A DNA stretch of 64,000 nt. Source: Clostridia bacterium. GTDB lineage: Bacteria > Bacillota > TC1 > UBA5767. Positions 10,940 through 20,144 of this stretch are shown piece by piece. The translations under genes were made by a program, and so were the position numbers. The stretch's first letter is position 1. Every line of letters begins with the position of its first letter. Where the stretch lies: contig DAOUPV010000002.1 of the NCBI GenBank assembly GCA_030625965.1, positions 38,902 through 102,901 on the forward strand. Direction: 5' to 3'. The notes under the pieces are model-generated. The model was not told the DNA's origin, did no database searches, and saw only the letters and a program-made list of their open reading frames with translations.

Positions 10940-10960
10940 TGTTTCACGTGAAACATTAGA
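10935..10960. promoter_or_regulatory. parS centromere site (core 10940-10955)
   Basis: Core TGTTTCACGTGAAACA inside a 26-bp perfect palindrome TCTAATGTTTCACGTGAAACATTAGA. Confidence 0.95.
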
Positions 10961-10979
10961 AAAAAAGCAAGGAGGGTAC

Positions 10980-11489
10980 ATGACCATCTATGTATTGATT
11001 TTTCTGGCTAAAATAGTGGAGATCTCCATTATGACGGTCCGGACGGTCATGATGACCAAAGGGGAAAAGCTGTATGCATCCATCCTAGGAGCTATAGAAA
11101 TTTCGATTTGGCTATACCTGATGAGCACTATTTTGACCAATATCCAGTCTGATCCCTATCAGTTGGTCGCTTACGCCTTGGGATTTGGCTGTGGAATCTA
11201 TCTGGGTAGCACTTTGGAAGAAAAAATCGGAGTGGGTTTGATTACCATCCATGTAATTGCGGATATCCGGGAGGGCATGCTCATAGCCAGTAACCTGCGG
11301 AATAACAACGTCGCGGTAACCCATCTTAAGGGTGAAGGACGAGATGCGGGCAAGAGCATACTGATGATTCACATAAAAAGGCGTCGCAAGAAAGAGGCCA
11401 TCCGGGTCATCAAGGAGACCTGTGAGGACGTAATGATTAGCGTCTACGATGTTAAGAATGTCGCTGGCGGCTATGGACTGAAGAAATAA
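10980..11489 (+). CDS. DUF2179/UPF0316-type membrane protein (YebE-like)
   Basis: MTIYVLIFLAKIVEISIMTVRTVMMTKGEKLYASILGAIEISIWL; C-terminal DUF2179-like domain. Confidence 0.8.
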   Translation: MTIYVLIFLAKIVEISIMTVRTVMMTKGEKLYASILGAIEISIWLYLMSTILTNIQSDPYQLVAYALGFGCGIYLGSTLEEKIGVGLITIHVIADIREGMLIASNLRNNNVAVTHLKGEGRDAGKSILMIHIKRRRKKEAIRVIKETCEDVMISVYDVKNVAGGYGLKK

Positions 11490-11502
11490 TTAAAAACGCA
11501 AT

Positions 11503-11537
11503 AAAAAAGAGACATCCCGAAGGATGTCTCTTTTTTT
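11503..11537. terminator. Bidirectional intrinsic terminator
   Basis: AAAAAAGAGACATCCcgaaGGATGTCTCTTTTTTT between convergent genes. Confidence 0.9.
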
Positions 11538-11539
11538 GC

Positions 11540-12571
11540 TTAAAATTCTATGTTGCCTGCAATAAGTTCCGCTTCAACTTCTGCCATACGATCTTTGACT
11601 TCCTGCGGTACGAAGTCCTCGAAATCATGGTAGTCGGAGAAGAATACTACGCCTTCTTTAACACCAAGACGGTAGACTTCAGCGTTCAGATTACCTTCCA
11701 TGAAGGTTTTATAGGCGAAATCAAAGGCTATAGGTACTTCCTTCATAACCGATACTACAACAGCAGAAGGTGCGATGTCGAATTGGTCTTGGTTGGCTCC
11801 GATGGCGTAAACACCACGCTCCTCACAAGCTTCGATGGATCCCAGACCTGCCTGATTGGCGATAGCGGCGACATAGTCGGCACCCTTATCTATGTAGGCA
11901 AGTGCGGTTTCTTTGGCTGCGGTTACATCGTCAAATGATCCAGTCATGCCGGATAGTACTTCTATTTCTGGGTTGATATATGCTGCGCCAGCTACAAAGC
12001 CATTGACTGCATTGGTGATGGGCGGGATTTCCAGACCACCGATAACACCTACTGTACCAGTTTCAGTCATCAAAGCGGCGAAAGCACCCATCAGGAAGCC
12101 TTGCTGCTCATCAGCAACTTGAACACAAGCCAGATTGGGCTCTGTAGGAGCGTTTCCGTTGATCAGAACAAACATGGTGTCTGGGAATTCAGCCGCCACG
12201 GCAAGTGCAGCATCAGTAAACTGCGAACCGTGACCGAAGATCAGATCATAGCCAATAGATGCGTAGCTGCGGAATACTTCTTCCATGTCTGACTGTGCGA
12301 CAGTCTCAGCATAGGAGATTTCGGCTCCGTATGTTTCTTCAATTAACTGCAAACCACCGTAAGCGGATGCGTTCCAACCCATATCATTGATGGGGCCGGG
12401 CAGCAGCAGTGCGACAGATGGTACTTCAGCAGGCTCCTCAGCAGGTTCCTCAGCAGGTTCCTCGGATGGTTCCTCAGCAGGTTCTTCAGGCTGGTCACCA
12501 GCACACCCCACGATGGAAAACAACATTGCGAGCATGAGAAACAGCGCAATACCTTTAAAAAGCTTTTTCAT
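11540..12571 (-). CDS. BMP/Med-family basic membrane lipoprotein (substrate-binding protein)
   Basis: Lipobox LFSIVGCAG, acidic EEPAEEPSEEPAEEPAEEPAE linker, then BMP-family domain (LLLPGPINDMGWNASAYGGLQ... VGVIGGLEIPPITNAVNGFVAGA). Confidence 0.88.
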   Translation of the reverse strand: MKKLFKGIALFLMLAMLFSIVGCAGDQPEEPAEEPSEEPAEEPAEEPAEVPSVALLLPGPINDMGWNASAYGGLQLIEETYGAEISYAETVAQSDMEEVFRSYASIGYDLIFGHGSQFTDAALAVAAEFPDTMFVLINGNAPTEPNLACVQVADEQQGFLMGAFAALMTETGTVGVIGGLEIPPITNAVNGFVAGAAYINPEIEVLSGMTGSFDDVTAAKETALAYIDKGADYVAAIANQAGLGSIEACEERGVYAIGANQDQFDIAPSAVVVSVMKEVPIAFDFAYKTFMEGNLNAEVYRLGVKEGVVFFSDYHDFEDFVPQEVKDRMAEVEAELIAGNIEF

Positions 12572-12777
12572 AAATACCTCCTCTAGTTTAGATGTCTAAC
12601 AACATACTACTATAGTTCGAGTTTGAAGTAGGAACTCCTTCTAAAAAGCCTAGTTAATTTATTAACAAGCTCAAAAAGTAAAATAAACATACCGAATTGT
12701 GGTTTTGATGCAAAAAACTATAGTTTTTCACTTGTTCTTTTAGGCCAATTTTAGGATAATGACGGGGAGGTATTAAC

Positions 12778-13035
12778 ATGAAACATTATAAATTCGTCCA
12801 AAACAGAGAATGTGAATATTTCCCCTGCCACAAAGGTGTACCGGAAGAGGAGTTCAACTGCTTGTTCTGCTACTGTCCGTTGTACATGCTAGGCAATGAA
12901 TGTGGTGGGAATTATTTCTACAACCGCAAGGATGTTAAAGACTGCTCACGTTGCATCAAACCCCACGACAAGGGGGGGTATGATTACGTAATGGAAAAAA
13001 TGAAAATGGTCATAGATAGGACCAAAAAGAAATAG
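12778..13035 (+). CDS. Small cysteine-rich domain protein (PF04071-like)
   Basis: 85 aa with C-x4-[34 protein letters not shown] pattern. Confidence 0.75.
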   Translation: MKHYKFVQNRECEYFPCHKGVPEEEFNCLFCYCPLYMLGNECGGNYFYNRKDVKDCSRCIKPHDKGGYDYVMEKMKMVIDRTKKK

Positions 13036-13037
13036 GA

Positions 13038-13925
13038 GTGAATATGGAGAAAAGAAAACCGGATTGGTTGAAAGTACAGTATCAGGATCCTAAAAAGATC
13101 GCCAAAGTGAAGAGACTGCTGAATCATTTGTCGCTGCATACGGTGTGCGAGGAAGCCAACTGTCCCAACAAGATGGAATGTTTCAGCAAAGGCACGGCCA
13201 CATTCATGGTTCTGGGTAGCGTTTGCACCAGAAACTGCAAATTCTGCAATGTGACCAAAGGAGAGCCGGAGAAGGTGGATCCCCAAGAAGCTCTCCATCT
13301 GGCGGAAGCGGTAGAGCAACTGGAACTGCGCCATGTAGTAGTTACCACGGTGACACGCGATGACCTGCCTGATGGCGGTGCGGCCCACTTCGCTTTGATT
13401 GTCCAGGAAATAAGAAAACGCTCAAAGGTGACCATCGAGCTGCTGATCTCTGATCTGCAGGGCAGTGAAGAGGATCTCAAGACCATCGTGGAGCAGAAAC
13501 CAGACATCATCAACCATAATTTGGAGACAGTTCCTTCATTATATGAGAAGGTAAGACCCATGGCCAATTACCAGCAATCTCTGACGTTGCTGCAGCGAGT
13601 GAAAAAGATGGATCCGAATGTCTTCACCAAATCCGGCATCATGGTAGGCCTAGGTGAGACTGAGGAGCAGGTTCTTTCATTAATGAAGGATTTACGCCAG
13701 GTCGATTGCGATTTTCTTACCATCGGCCAATACCTGGCTCCCTCAAAGGAGCATCTGGATGTTGTGGAATATGTTCATCCGGATGTATTTAAGCGCTACG
13801 AGGATATGGCTTATGAGTTGGGTTTCAAGCATGTGGCTTCCGCGCCCTTCGTGCGCTCCTCCTACAACGCTGAAAATCTGCGTTCTGTGCTCGATGCAGA
13901 AAAGCACGCTAGTCCTGAGGCGTAG
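13038..13925 (+). CDS. lipA: Lipoyl synthase
   Basis: [36 protein letters not shown]: both LipA cysteine motifs. Confidence 0.95.
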   Translation: MNMEKRKPDWLKVQYQDPKKIAKVKRLLNHLSLHTVCEEANCPNKMECFSKGTATFMVLGSVCTRNCKFCNVTKGEPEKVDPQEALHLAEAVEQLELRHVVVTTVTRDDLPDGGAAHFALIVQEIRKRSKVTIELLISDLQGSEEDLKTIVEQKPDIINHNLETVPSLYEKVRPMANYQQSLTLLQRVKKMDPNVFTKSGIMVGLGETEEQVLSLMKDLRQVDCDFLTIGQYLAPSKEHLDVVEYVHPDVFKRYEDMAYELGFKHVASAPFVRSSYNAENLRSVLDAEKHASPEA

Positions 13926-13953
13926 AGTGTGCTATAATAGCTTTCGTAGCATT

Positions 13954-14030
13954 GCGTCTATAGCTCAGGTGGATAGAGCAATGGTTTCCTAAACCATGTG
14001 TCGGGAGTTCGAGTCTCTCTAGGCGCACCA
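13954..14030 (+). tRNA. tRNA-Arg (anticodon CCT)
   Basis: GCGTCTATAGCTCAGGTGGATAGAGCAATGGTTTCCTAAACCATGTGTCGGGAGTTCGAGTCTCTCTAGGCGCACCA; cloverleaf folds, anticodon loop TTCCTAA, encoded CCA. Confidence 0.95.
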
Positions 14031-14057
14031 AAGACTTGCCCTGGCAAGTCTTTTTTT
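14031..14057 (+). terminator. Intrinsic terminator after tRNA-Arg
   Basis: AAGACTTGCCctggCAAGTCTTTTTTTT. Confidence 0.88.
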
Positions 14058-14095
14058 TATTGCATACCTTTGCTATGATAGGGTTAGAGGTGAAT

Positions 14096-14572
14096 ATGAA
14101 ACATCAGGATTATATGAAAATCGCTTTAGAGGAGGCCAGACAGGCGTTAAGCGAAGGAGAAGTGCCTGTTGGAGCTGTCATCATCAAAGATGGCGTGATT
14201 CTCGCTAGAGCGCACAACAGGAAAGAAGCTCAACATGACCCTACAGCTCATGCCGAATTGCTGGCCATACAGCAGGCCTGCAGGCAGCAGAAGGACTGGA
14301 GATTGGACGGGTGCACTTTATATGTAACCTTGGAACCTTGTGCAATGTGCGCTTCAGCCATGACCCAGGCCCGCCTCTCAACATTGGTGTACGGCACCTT
14401 GGACGAGGAACGGGGTGCCGTCGAATCACGCGGTAGGCTCCTGGCTGACAATCTCTATAACCATGTTATGGAGGTCTACGGGGGGTTCTGCGAGGAAGAA
14501 GCCAAAAATCTGCTAGAGGTCTTTTTCAAATCTATCCGGGATCGGTGTAACCAGGTTTCACTAGCAGATTGA
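14096..14572 (+). CDS. tadA: tRNA-specific adenosine deaminase TadA
   Basis: MKHQDYMKIALEEARQALSEGEVPVGAVI; HAELLAI and PCAMCASA zinc motifs. Confidence 0.95.
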   Translation: MKHQDYMKIALEEARQALSEGEVPVGAVIIKDGVILARAHNRKEAQHDPTAHAELLAIQQACRQQKDWRLDGCTLYVTLEPCAMCASAMTQARLSTLVYGTLDEERGAVESRGRLLADNLYNHVMEVYGGFCEEEAKNLLEVFFKSIRDRCNQVSLAD

Positions 14573-14649
14573 ACCAGCATCGGAAGAGCCTTTTAAAGGG
14601 ACACTTATGAGAATAATACAATAAACATACAGTGAAGGAAGGCTGTTGC

Positions 14650-14860
14650 TACCGGGCACCTATTCTGTACTTTCAGACACATATTGTGGTCGGATATAAG
14701 TTTAGCAAACATGTAGATAAAGAAATTGTCCTTGAGGCTATGGAAAAGCCATTTTCAAAAGTACTTTAGAAGTTGCAATTATTAAGAACGTGTTGACAAG
14801 GGATTGAATTTGTAGCGAAAAGTGTGGAAACTTCTTAGGTATGCAAAAGATTACAATATA
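14650..14860 (+). pseudogene. Degraded IS3-family transposase (integrase core) remnant
   Basis: 14683-14768 reads IVVGYKFSKHVDKEIVLEAMEKPFSKVL*, resembling the IS3 OrfB core; ~40 nt downstream QGIEFVAKSVETS resembles the HSDQG block with a 1-nt frameshift. Confidence 0.45.
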
Positions 14861-14929
14861 AATAATAATACATTTAAACAGAGCATGTGTATCCATCAGT
14901 TATGAAATTCTGAAGAGTGTGTATTGAGG

Positions 14930-14960
14930 AAGCCAAGAATTATAATAAATTCTTGGCTTT
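14930..14960 (+). terminator. Hairpin with short T-run
   Basis: AAGCCAAGAATTataatAAATTCTTGGCTTT. Confidence 0.5.
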
Positions 14961-15186
14961 ACTATATTCTGTTGATGGCTAGGGATACAGTATCCTTAAG
15001 TGCATATTGTCTGATTTAAGTGGACATTGAAAGTAACAATTTTGCATTAAGGAGAAAAATATGAGAAAATAGGAGGCAAGGGTGGGGAAATATTCGATTA
15101 AGAGAATAAATATACTGACATACATATAAATAGGTATAAAAATTAACAATAATGCGGTAAAATATGTTAATAATAGAATAGTGTGC

Positions 15187-15215
15187 TTGACAATATTTAA
15201 GATGATTTGTATACT
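15187..15215 (+). promoter_or_regulatory. Sigma-A type promoter for leader RNA 1
   Basis: TTGACA (15187-15192), 17-nt spacer, TATACT (15210-15215). Confidence 0.75.
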
Positions 15216-15250
15216 TTACTAAAGATTTAAAAACAATTTAATAGCTAAAA

Positions 15251-15480
15251 AGAATTTTGTGAGGTGGGATAGACGAAGGTCTATCTGAGCTGAAGAAGCT
15301 TTAGACGGCAGAGTTCCGATTTGTAACTGTTCGCCATTTTGAAATGACAGTTTGTTGTGATGTTTCATTTCATGGTGCGTATGCAAACGGATTCTCTCAG
15401 TCTATGTGCTCGCATATGTGACATTGAATAACGCCACGACTTTCTGCTGAAAGAGCAGGAACAGTTGTGGCGTTTTTTTG
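15251..15480 (+). ncRNA. Structured leader RNA, copy 1 (riboswitch/attenuator candidate) upstream of iorAB-1
   Basis: Long conserved blocks shared with 20145-20384; hairpins GATAGAC/GTCTATC, GAAATGA/TCATTTC, CGTATGC/GCATATG; terminal AACGCCACGACT...AGTTGTGGCGTTTTTTT. Confidence 0.8.
15430..15480 (+). terminator. Intrinsic terminator of leader RNA 1
   Basis: AACGCCACGACTTTCTGCTgaaagAGCAGGAACAGTTGTGGCGTTTTTTTG. Confidence 0.88.
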
Positions 15481-15549
15481 TATGCGGCTGATGCAAAAGG
15501 TTGACCAGAATTTGAAATTGCAATTGTTTGACAGGAAGGTAGGTGTATT

Positions 15550-17487
15550 GTGGTTGAGATTCGAGAGAATAGAAAGATGCTGCTGATGGGAAACGAGGCC
15601 ATTGCGCGAGGTGCTATTGAAGCCGGTGTCCAAGTAGTAGCTTCCTATCCGGGGACTCCATCTTCTGAGATCACGGAGAGCCTCATTGAACAGGCGGACG
15701 AGTTTGGGTATTACACACAATGGAGTACAAACGAGAAGGTCGCATTTGAGATCGCGGCTGGTGCCTCATTGGTTGGGGCACGTTCAATTACTTCCATGAA
15801 AAATGCGGGATTGAATGTGGCGATGGATACATTCATGACCATCCCCTATGGAGGATGCAAAGGTGGCTTCGTCGTTGCTGTGGCGGATGATCCTGATGCT
15901 CATTATTCTTCGACTGAACAGGATACGCGCGTTTTGGCGGCCTATGCTGAAATTCTGTGCATGGAGCCCGGTGACCAGCAGGAAGCCAAGGATATGACGA
16001 AAGAAGCATTCGAGCTTTCTGAGCGGTTTGAGTTGCCGGTGATGCTTCGGTCAGTCAGCAGGATCTCCCATGCCAGCGGAGATGTTGTATTGGGCGATGT
16101 AGAACAGGGCAGGAACAAAATCGGATTCAACAAGCATTACAAGGTTCCCTACAGATGGAATGTCTATGGCCCGCCAGGAGCCAGGTCGAAACATGAGTGG
16201 CTTCACCGGCAGTTGGTTGACATGAAAGCCTATTCCGAGCAATCCGGATTCAATGAAATCCGCATGGTTGAGGGTGCCAGGACAGGGATTATCGGTGTGG
16301 GACTGGGAGCATCCTATGCACAGGAGGCGATGCAGGAGCTGGAGATGCATGAGAGTATAAGCTTCTTAAAGGTTGGTATCCCGTTCCCTCTACCGGAAGA
16401 AAAGATACTGGCTTTTTTAAAAGCGCTGGATCGTGTGGCAATCATTGAAGAGGGAGATCCAGTCGTCGAGAACATGATCAGGGTCATTGCTCAATGCCAT
16501 GGCCTTGATGTTGAGATTGTCGGGAAGAATGCAGGCCGGATGTTCAACCCATGGGGCGAATTGAATCCGGATATAGTCCGCAAAGGCATTGCAGACTTCA
16601 TGCGTCTGAGCATTGCTGAGGATGAGGCACGTAACGCAATCAAGGCGGATATCAAAGAGCTGGTGACCACGAGATCGTCTGCGCTATGCCCGGGATGTTC
16701 GCATCTGGGGACCTACTGGGTTGTGCAGAAGATACTTAAGAAAATTCCCGGGGTGCATATCGTAAACGGGGATATCGGCTGTTATGAGCAGGGCGGTTAC
16801 GGAGAAGGTGGTAGAAAACCCGCAAGCGATGAGGTCAGCAAAAAATATAAACGTTCATCTCCATATGAAACACTTGATACGATCCATATCATGGGTAGTG
16901 GCATCGGTTTGGCGCAAGGCCAAGTTGCTGCAGGATATGAAGACGGCAAGGTGCTCGCTGTCTGCGGCGAGTCAACGTTTTTCCATGCGATTCTGCCGGC
17001 CATCGTCAATGCAGTATACAACGAATCAGATATTACATTCTTGATTTTGGACAATTCGTGGACAGCCATGACTGGGCACCAACCCAATCCGAGAACAGGC
17101 ATGAATACGAGAGGTGCGATCAAACCGGCTGATATATTCGATATCGTAAAATCGATGGGGGTCAAGCATGTAAGCCGCGGTAATGCGTTCAACCTGCAGG
17201 AAGCGGAAGAACTGCTTGCGGAGGCTGTTGAGGCGGAAGGCCTTTCCGTCCTGATACTGGAAGGTGAGTGCCAGCTTCAGAATGTACGCCGGAACAAGAT
17301 CACGGAAGGATTCATGCAGGTTAATCAGGATACCTGCAATGGTTGCAGAACGTGTGTAACCCTGGGATGTCCTTCGATCAAATTTGATGCTGTGACGAAG
17401 AAAGCCAGTATTGATCCGATTACCTGTTGCGATTGCGGCTTGTGTACTCAAGTGTGTCCTGTGCAATCGATAAGTAAGGGGATGTGA
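15550..17487 (+). CDS. iorA: Indolepyruvate:ferredoxin oxidoreductase alpha subunit (paralog 1)
   Basis: MGNEAIARGAIEAGVQVVASYPGTPSSEI; TPP domain GDIGCYEQ...CGESTFFHAILPA; C-terminal 2x[4Fe-4S] CNGCRTCVTLGCP / CCDCGLCTQVCP. Confidence 0.9.
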   Translation: MVEIRENRKMLLMGNEAIARGAIEAGVQVVASYPGTPSSEITESLIEQADEFGYYTQWSTNEKVAFEIAAGASLVGARSITSMKNAGLNVAMDTFMTIPYGGCKGGFVVAVADDPDAHYSSTEQDTRVLAAYAEILCMEPGDQQEAKDMTKEAFELSERFELPVMLRSVSRISHASGDVVLGDVEQGRNKIGFNKHYKVPYRWNVYGPPGARSKHEWLHRQLVDMKAYSEQSGFNEIRMVEGARTGIIGVGLGASYAQEAMQELEMHESISFLKVGIPFPLPEEKILAFLKALDRVAIIEEGDPVVENMIRVIAQCHGLDVEIVGKNAGRMFNPWGELNPDIVRKGIADFMRLSIAEDEARNAIKADIKELVTTRSSALCPGCSHLGTYWVVQKILKKIPGVHIVNGDIGCYEQGGYGEGGRKPASDEVSKKYKRSSPYETLDTIHIMGSGIGLAQGQVAAGYEDGKVLAVCGESTFFHAILPAIVNAVYNESDITFLILDNSWTAMTGHQPNPRTGMNTRGAIKPADIFDIVKSMGVKHVSRGNAFNLQEAEELLAEAVEAEGLSVLILEGECQLQNVRRNKITEGFMQVNQDTCNGCRTCVTLGCPSIKFDAVTKKASIDPITCCDCGLCTQVCPVQSISKGM

Positions 17488-17491
17488 GACC

Positions 17492-18106
17492 ATGACATAT
17501 AATTTGATAATTGCAGGCATTGGCGGTCAGGGCAGCATTCTGGCTTCCAGAATCGTGGCAGATGCCGCCATTCAAGCTGGTAGTGGAGTAGACGGTGATT
17601 TGAAAGTGAGAGTAGGGGAAACGTTCGGGGCCGCCATGCGTGGTGGATCTGTTGCGTCCCACGTTCGTATCGGGCCAGATGTAGGAGGGCCCCTGGTACC
17701 GAAAAATGCAGCACAGGCGATTCTTGCGCTGGAGCCCCTTGAAGGACTGCGTATAGGGATCCCCTATCTGGCACCTAGCGGCTTGGCAATACTTAACACC
17801 TCCGAGGTTATGCCTATTGATGTGAAAGTGGGCGCTGCTAGCTATCCCAAATTGGAGACGATCAAAGCGGCTCTTGAAAGTCTGGAAGGAAGAGTTTATC
17901 TGCTCGATGCGACCAGTCTGGCGCTGGAGGCCGGTAATGCAAAAACGGTAAGCGCTGTTATGCTGGGCGCCTGGGCAAATCTGGCGGAACTCCCCTTCGC
18001 CCTAGAGCAACTTAAAGAGGCGCTGCAAGGTCGAGTGCCGCCAAAAACGGTTTCTACGAATATGAAAGCATTTCAGCTTGGATTTGAGGCGGTTGCTTCA
18101 GACTAA
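17492..18106 (+). CDS. iorB: Indolepyruvate:ferredoxin oxidoreductase beta subunit (paralog 1)
   Basis: IAGIGGQGSILASRIVADAAI...RVGETFGAAMRGGSVASHVRIG. Confidence 0.9.
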   Translation: MTYNLIIAGIGGQGSILASRIVADAAIQAGSGVDGDLKVRVGETFGAAMRGGSVASHVRIGPDVGGPLVPKNAAQAILALEPLEGLRIGIPYLAPSGLAILNTSEVMPIDVKVGAASYPKLETIKAALESLEGRVYLLDATSLALEAGNAKTVSAVMLGAWANLAELPFALEQLKEALQGRVPPKTVSTNMKAFQLGFEAVASD

Positions 18107-18209
18107 AAGATAAGAGGCAGTACGGAATGTGAGGCGATGTCTATGTTGTAGTCCAATAGGTTAGAATGCGAATGAATACATATTCTGAAAACCAGAGGAG
18201 GTATGATTA

Positions 18210-20003
18210 ATGAATACTACTTATATCCTGGTAATTTTGATTGCGTATCTTTTACTCATGATTTACTTGGGTTTCTTCTTCAAAAACAGGATCAACACAT
18301 TCGACGATTTCATCTTAGGAGGGCGAGACTTGCCATGGTTCGTGATTTCCATGACCATGCTGGCGACACTTGCCAATGCACAACAGACGCTCGGTATTGC
18401 AGGTAACAGCTATATTTTGGGCTTGGCCCCTATGCTTTGGTACTTTATTCTGGTAAATATCTTCATTTACCCCCTTATGATTCGTCTAGGTAGTCGGTAC
18501 CGCTATCTGAAATTCTCCACGGTTGTCGATATGGGGGAAGAGCGCTATCCTAACAGCGGCCGGATGACCATTGTACTTAGCATCTGGCAGGTTGCATGGG
18601 CTGTGGTTAGTACGGCAATTTGCATCTTTGGTGGCGGACTCGTGATTGAGACGGTTTTTGGAGTGCCACTCGCATTTGCCTGCGGGATTGTAACGATTAT
18701 TACTGTAGCCTATTGCGTGATGGGCGGCCTCAATGCTGTTGTATTTACCGATACCATTCAATGGCTAATCATCATCGCAGGTACGGCGTTCCTGGTGCCT
18801 GCTGTATTCTCGAAATTCGGTAGTTTCTCTGTCTTCTTCTCCGCCATATTGGGGAGCTCAGGCATGTTACCCGCGGAGGGGGCAACCTTGTGGCCTGGGT
18901 TTACGGACTTGTTTACCTTGCCGCAAGGAGTGACCGCCTTAGGACTGATTTCCATGGGCCTGGCCGGAGCCTTATGGATCCCGATCGATCTGGGCTATAT
19001 GCAGAGAATGCTTTCAGCGAAAGACATCAAGCATAGCCGTAAAGCAGCGTTGGGCTTTCTGGTAATTGTCACGCTTTGGGCGATCATCATGGTTGTGATG
19101 GGTATCTATGGTACAGTGCTGTTCCCGAATGTCGCAAACACGGACACTGTGATTCTGCTGATGGCCGAGGCTGCTATGCCAGGGATAGGCTTGGCCATTT
19201 TCGTGACTGCGATCGCTGCTGCAGTCATGAGTACGGCATCCACCTATATGAATGCGGGGGCTGCCATCATTGCTAAGAATATCTACAAGCGCTTTTTTAA
19301 CAAGAGTGCTGAAGATGCAAAGCTGATTAAAGTTGCCAGGATATCCATCATAATCATTGCTGTAGCAGCGCTTGGATTTGCGCCCTTTGTGCGCAGTAGC
19401 GGTGTGTTCAATACTGCAATCACTTTCCAGATGATCATGTGTGCATCTCTTACACCCCTGATCATACTGAGTACCTACTGGAAGCGAATGACCGAAGGGG
19501 CAGCTTTCTGGGGATGCGTTATTAGTGGCGTGATCACAGCTGCGTTGGTTATGAGAGCTGGTGGTGGCGGTGCGGTATTCTTTGGCGCTGGCATAGCTGG
19601 TATCCCTGCGATTTTTATAGGCCTAGTCCTATCAACGTTAATCTATGTGACATGGAGTATGAATAAACCATACGATGCCAGTAGTGTAGGACCCGCGTTC
19701 AGGAAGATTTTTGAGGGCGAGGAAAAGATGGAGAAAACCTCCAATAGGGACCTGGCCGTTATCGGTACTGCCATTGTTGTTCTCCTGATATCCATCGGCG
19801 TGCGTTCCATTCCGGGCAGAACATTTAATGCCTGGCCAGCGTTGAGCGGTATAGGTGGACGTTTGACCGACTGGTTCCTGATTGCTGACGGAATAGCCAT
19901 CTTCTTCATTTGCCTGTTTATCCTTGGACGTACCTTCAAGTGGGTGGTCGGATTGAAAAAACAGCAGAATGGCGAATCGTTGCCGGAAGACCAATCTGTT
20001 TAG
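18210..20003 (+). CDS. Sodium:solute symporter (SSS) family transporter
   Basis: 597-aa multi-TM protein; N-terminal FDDFILGGRDLPWFVISMTMLATLANAQQTLG and AAVMSTASTYMNAGAAIIAKNIYKRF typical of SSS. Confidence 0.88.
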   Translation: MNTTYILVILIAYLLLMIYLGFFFKNRINTFDDFILGGRDLPWFVISMTMLATLANAQQTLGIAGNSYILGLAPMLWYFILVNIFIYPLMIRLGSRYRYLKFSTVVDMGEERYPNSGRMTIVLSIWQVAWAVVSTAICIFGGGLVIETVFGVPLAFACGIVTIITVAYCVMGGLNAVVFTDTIQWLIIIAGTAFLVPAVFSKFGSFSVFFSAILGSSGMLPAEGATLWPGFTDLFTLPQGVTALGLISMGLAGALWIPIDLGYMQRMLSAKDIKHSRKAALGFLVIVTLWAIIMVVMGIYGTVLFPNVANTDTVILLMAEAAMPGIGLAIFVTAIAAAVMSTASTYMNAGAAIIAKNIYKRFFNKSAEDAKLIKVARISIIIIAVAALGFAPFVRSSGVFNTAITFQMIMCASLTPLIILSTYWKRMTEGAAFWGCVISGVITAALVMRAGGGGAVFFGAGIAGIPAIFIGLVLSTLIYVTWSMNKPYDASSVGPAFRKIFEGEEKMEKTSNRDLAVIGTAIVVLLISIGVRSIPGRTFNAWPALSGIGGRLTDWFLIADGIAIFFICLFILGRTFKWVVGLKKQQNGESLPEDQSV

Positions 20004-20089
20004 CCAGAAGAGTTGAGGCTGGTGTAAAGCAAGACTATTCTATATTAGTCATTGACACTAGCTATACCATTAATAGTATAAATTCTTCC

Positions 20090-20118
20090 TTGACAGACTA
20101 AAATGTTTGAAATATGAT
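20090..20118 (+). promoter_or_regulatory. Sigma-A type promoter for leader RNA 2
   Basis: TTGACA (20090-20095), 17-nt spacer, TATGAT (20113-20118). Confidence 0.75.
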
Positions 20119-20144
20119 TAATATATAAATACAATTACATATAA

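Noticed and set aside
12387-12599. ORF on + strand encoding a GSSAGSSAGSSDGSSAGSS repeat
   Set aside because: Antisense to the EEPAEEP linker of the BMP lipoprotein; a by-product of the codon repeat, not an independent gene.
15251-15480. Considered T-box, SAM-I or guanidine-I riboswitch identity because of GAGGTGGGA and AGAGTTCCG strings
   Set aside because: The surrounding consensus blocks are absent: no TGGNACCGCG near the terminator, no GAAACCnGGCAACC, no ACACGGnGGG/GCCCGGGAGA. The short matches look coincidental; cmscan would settle it.
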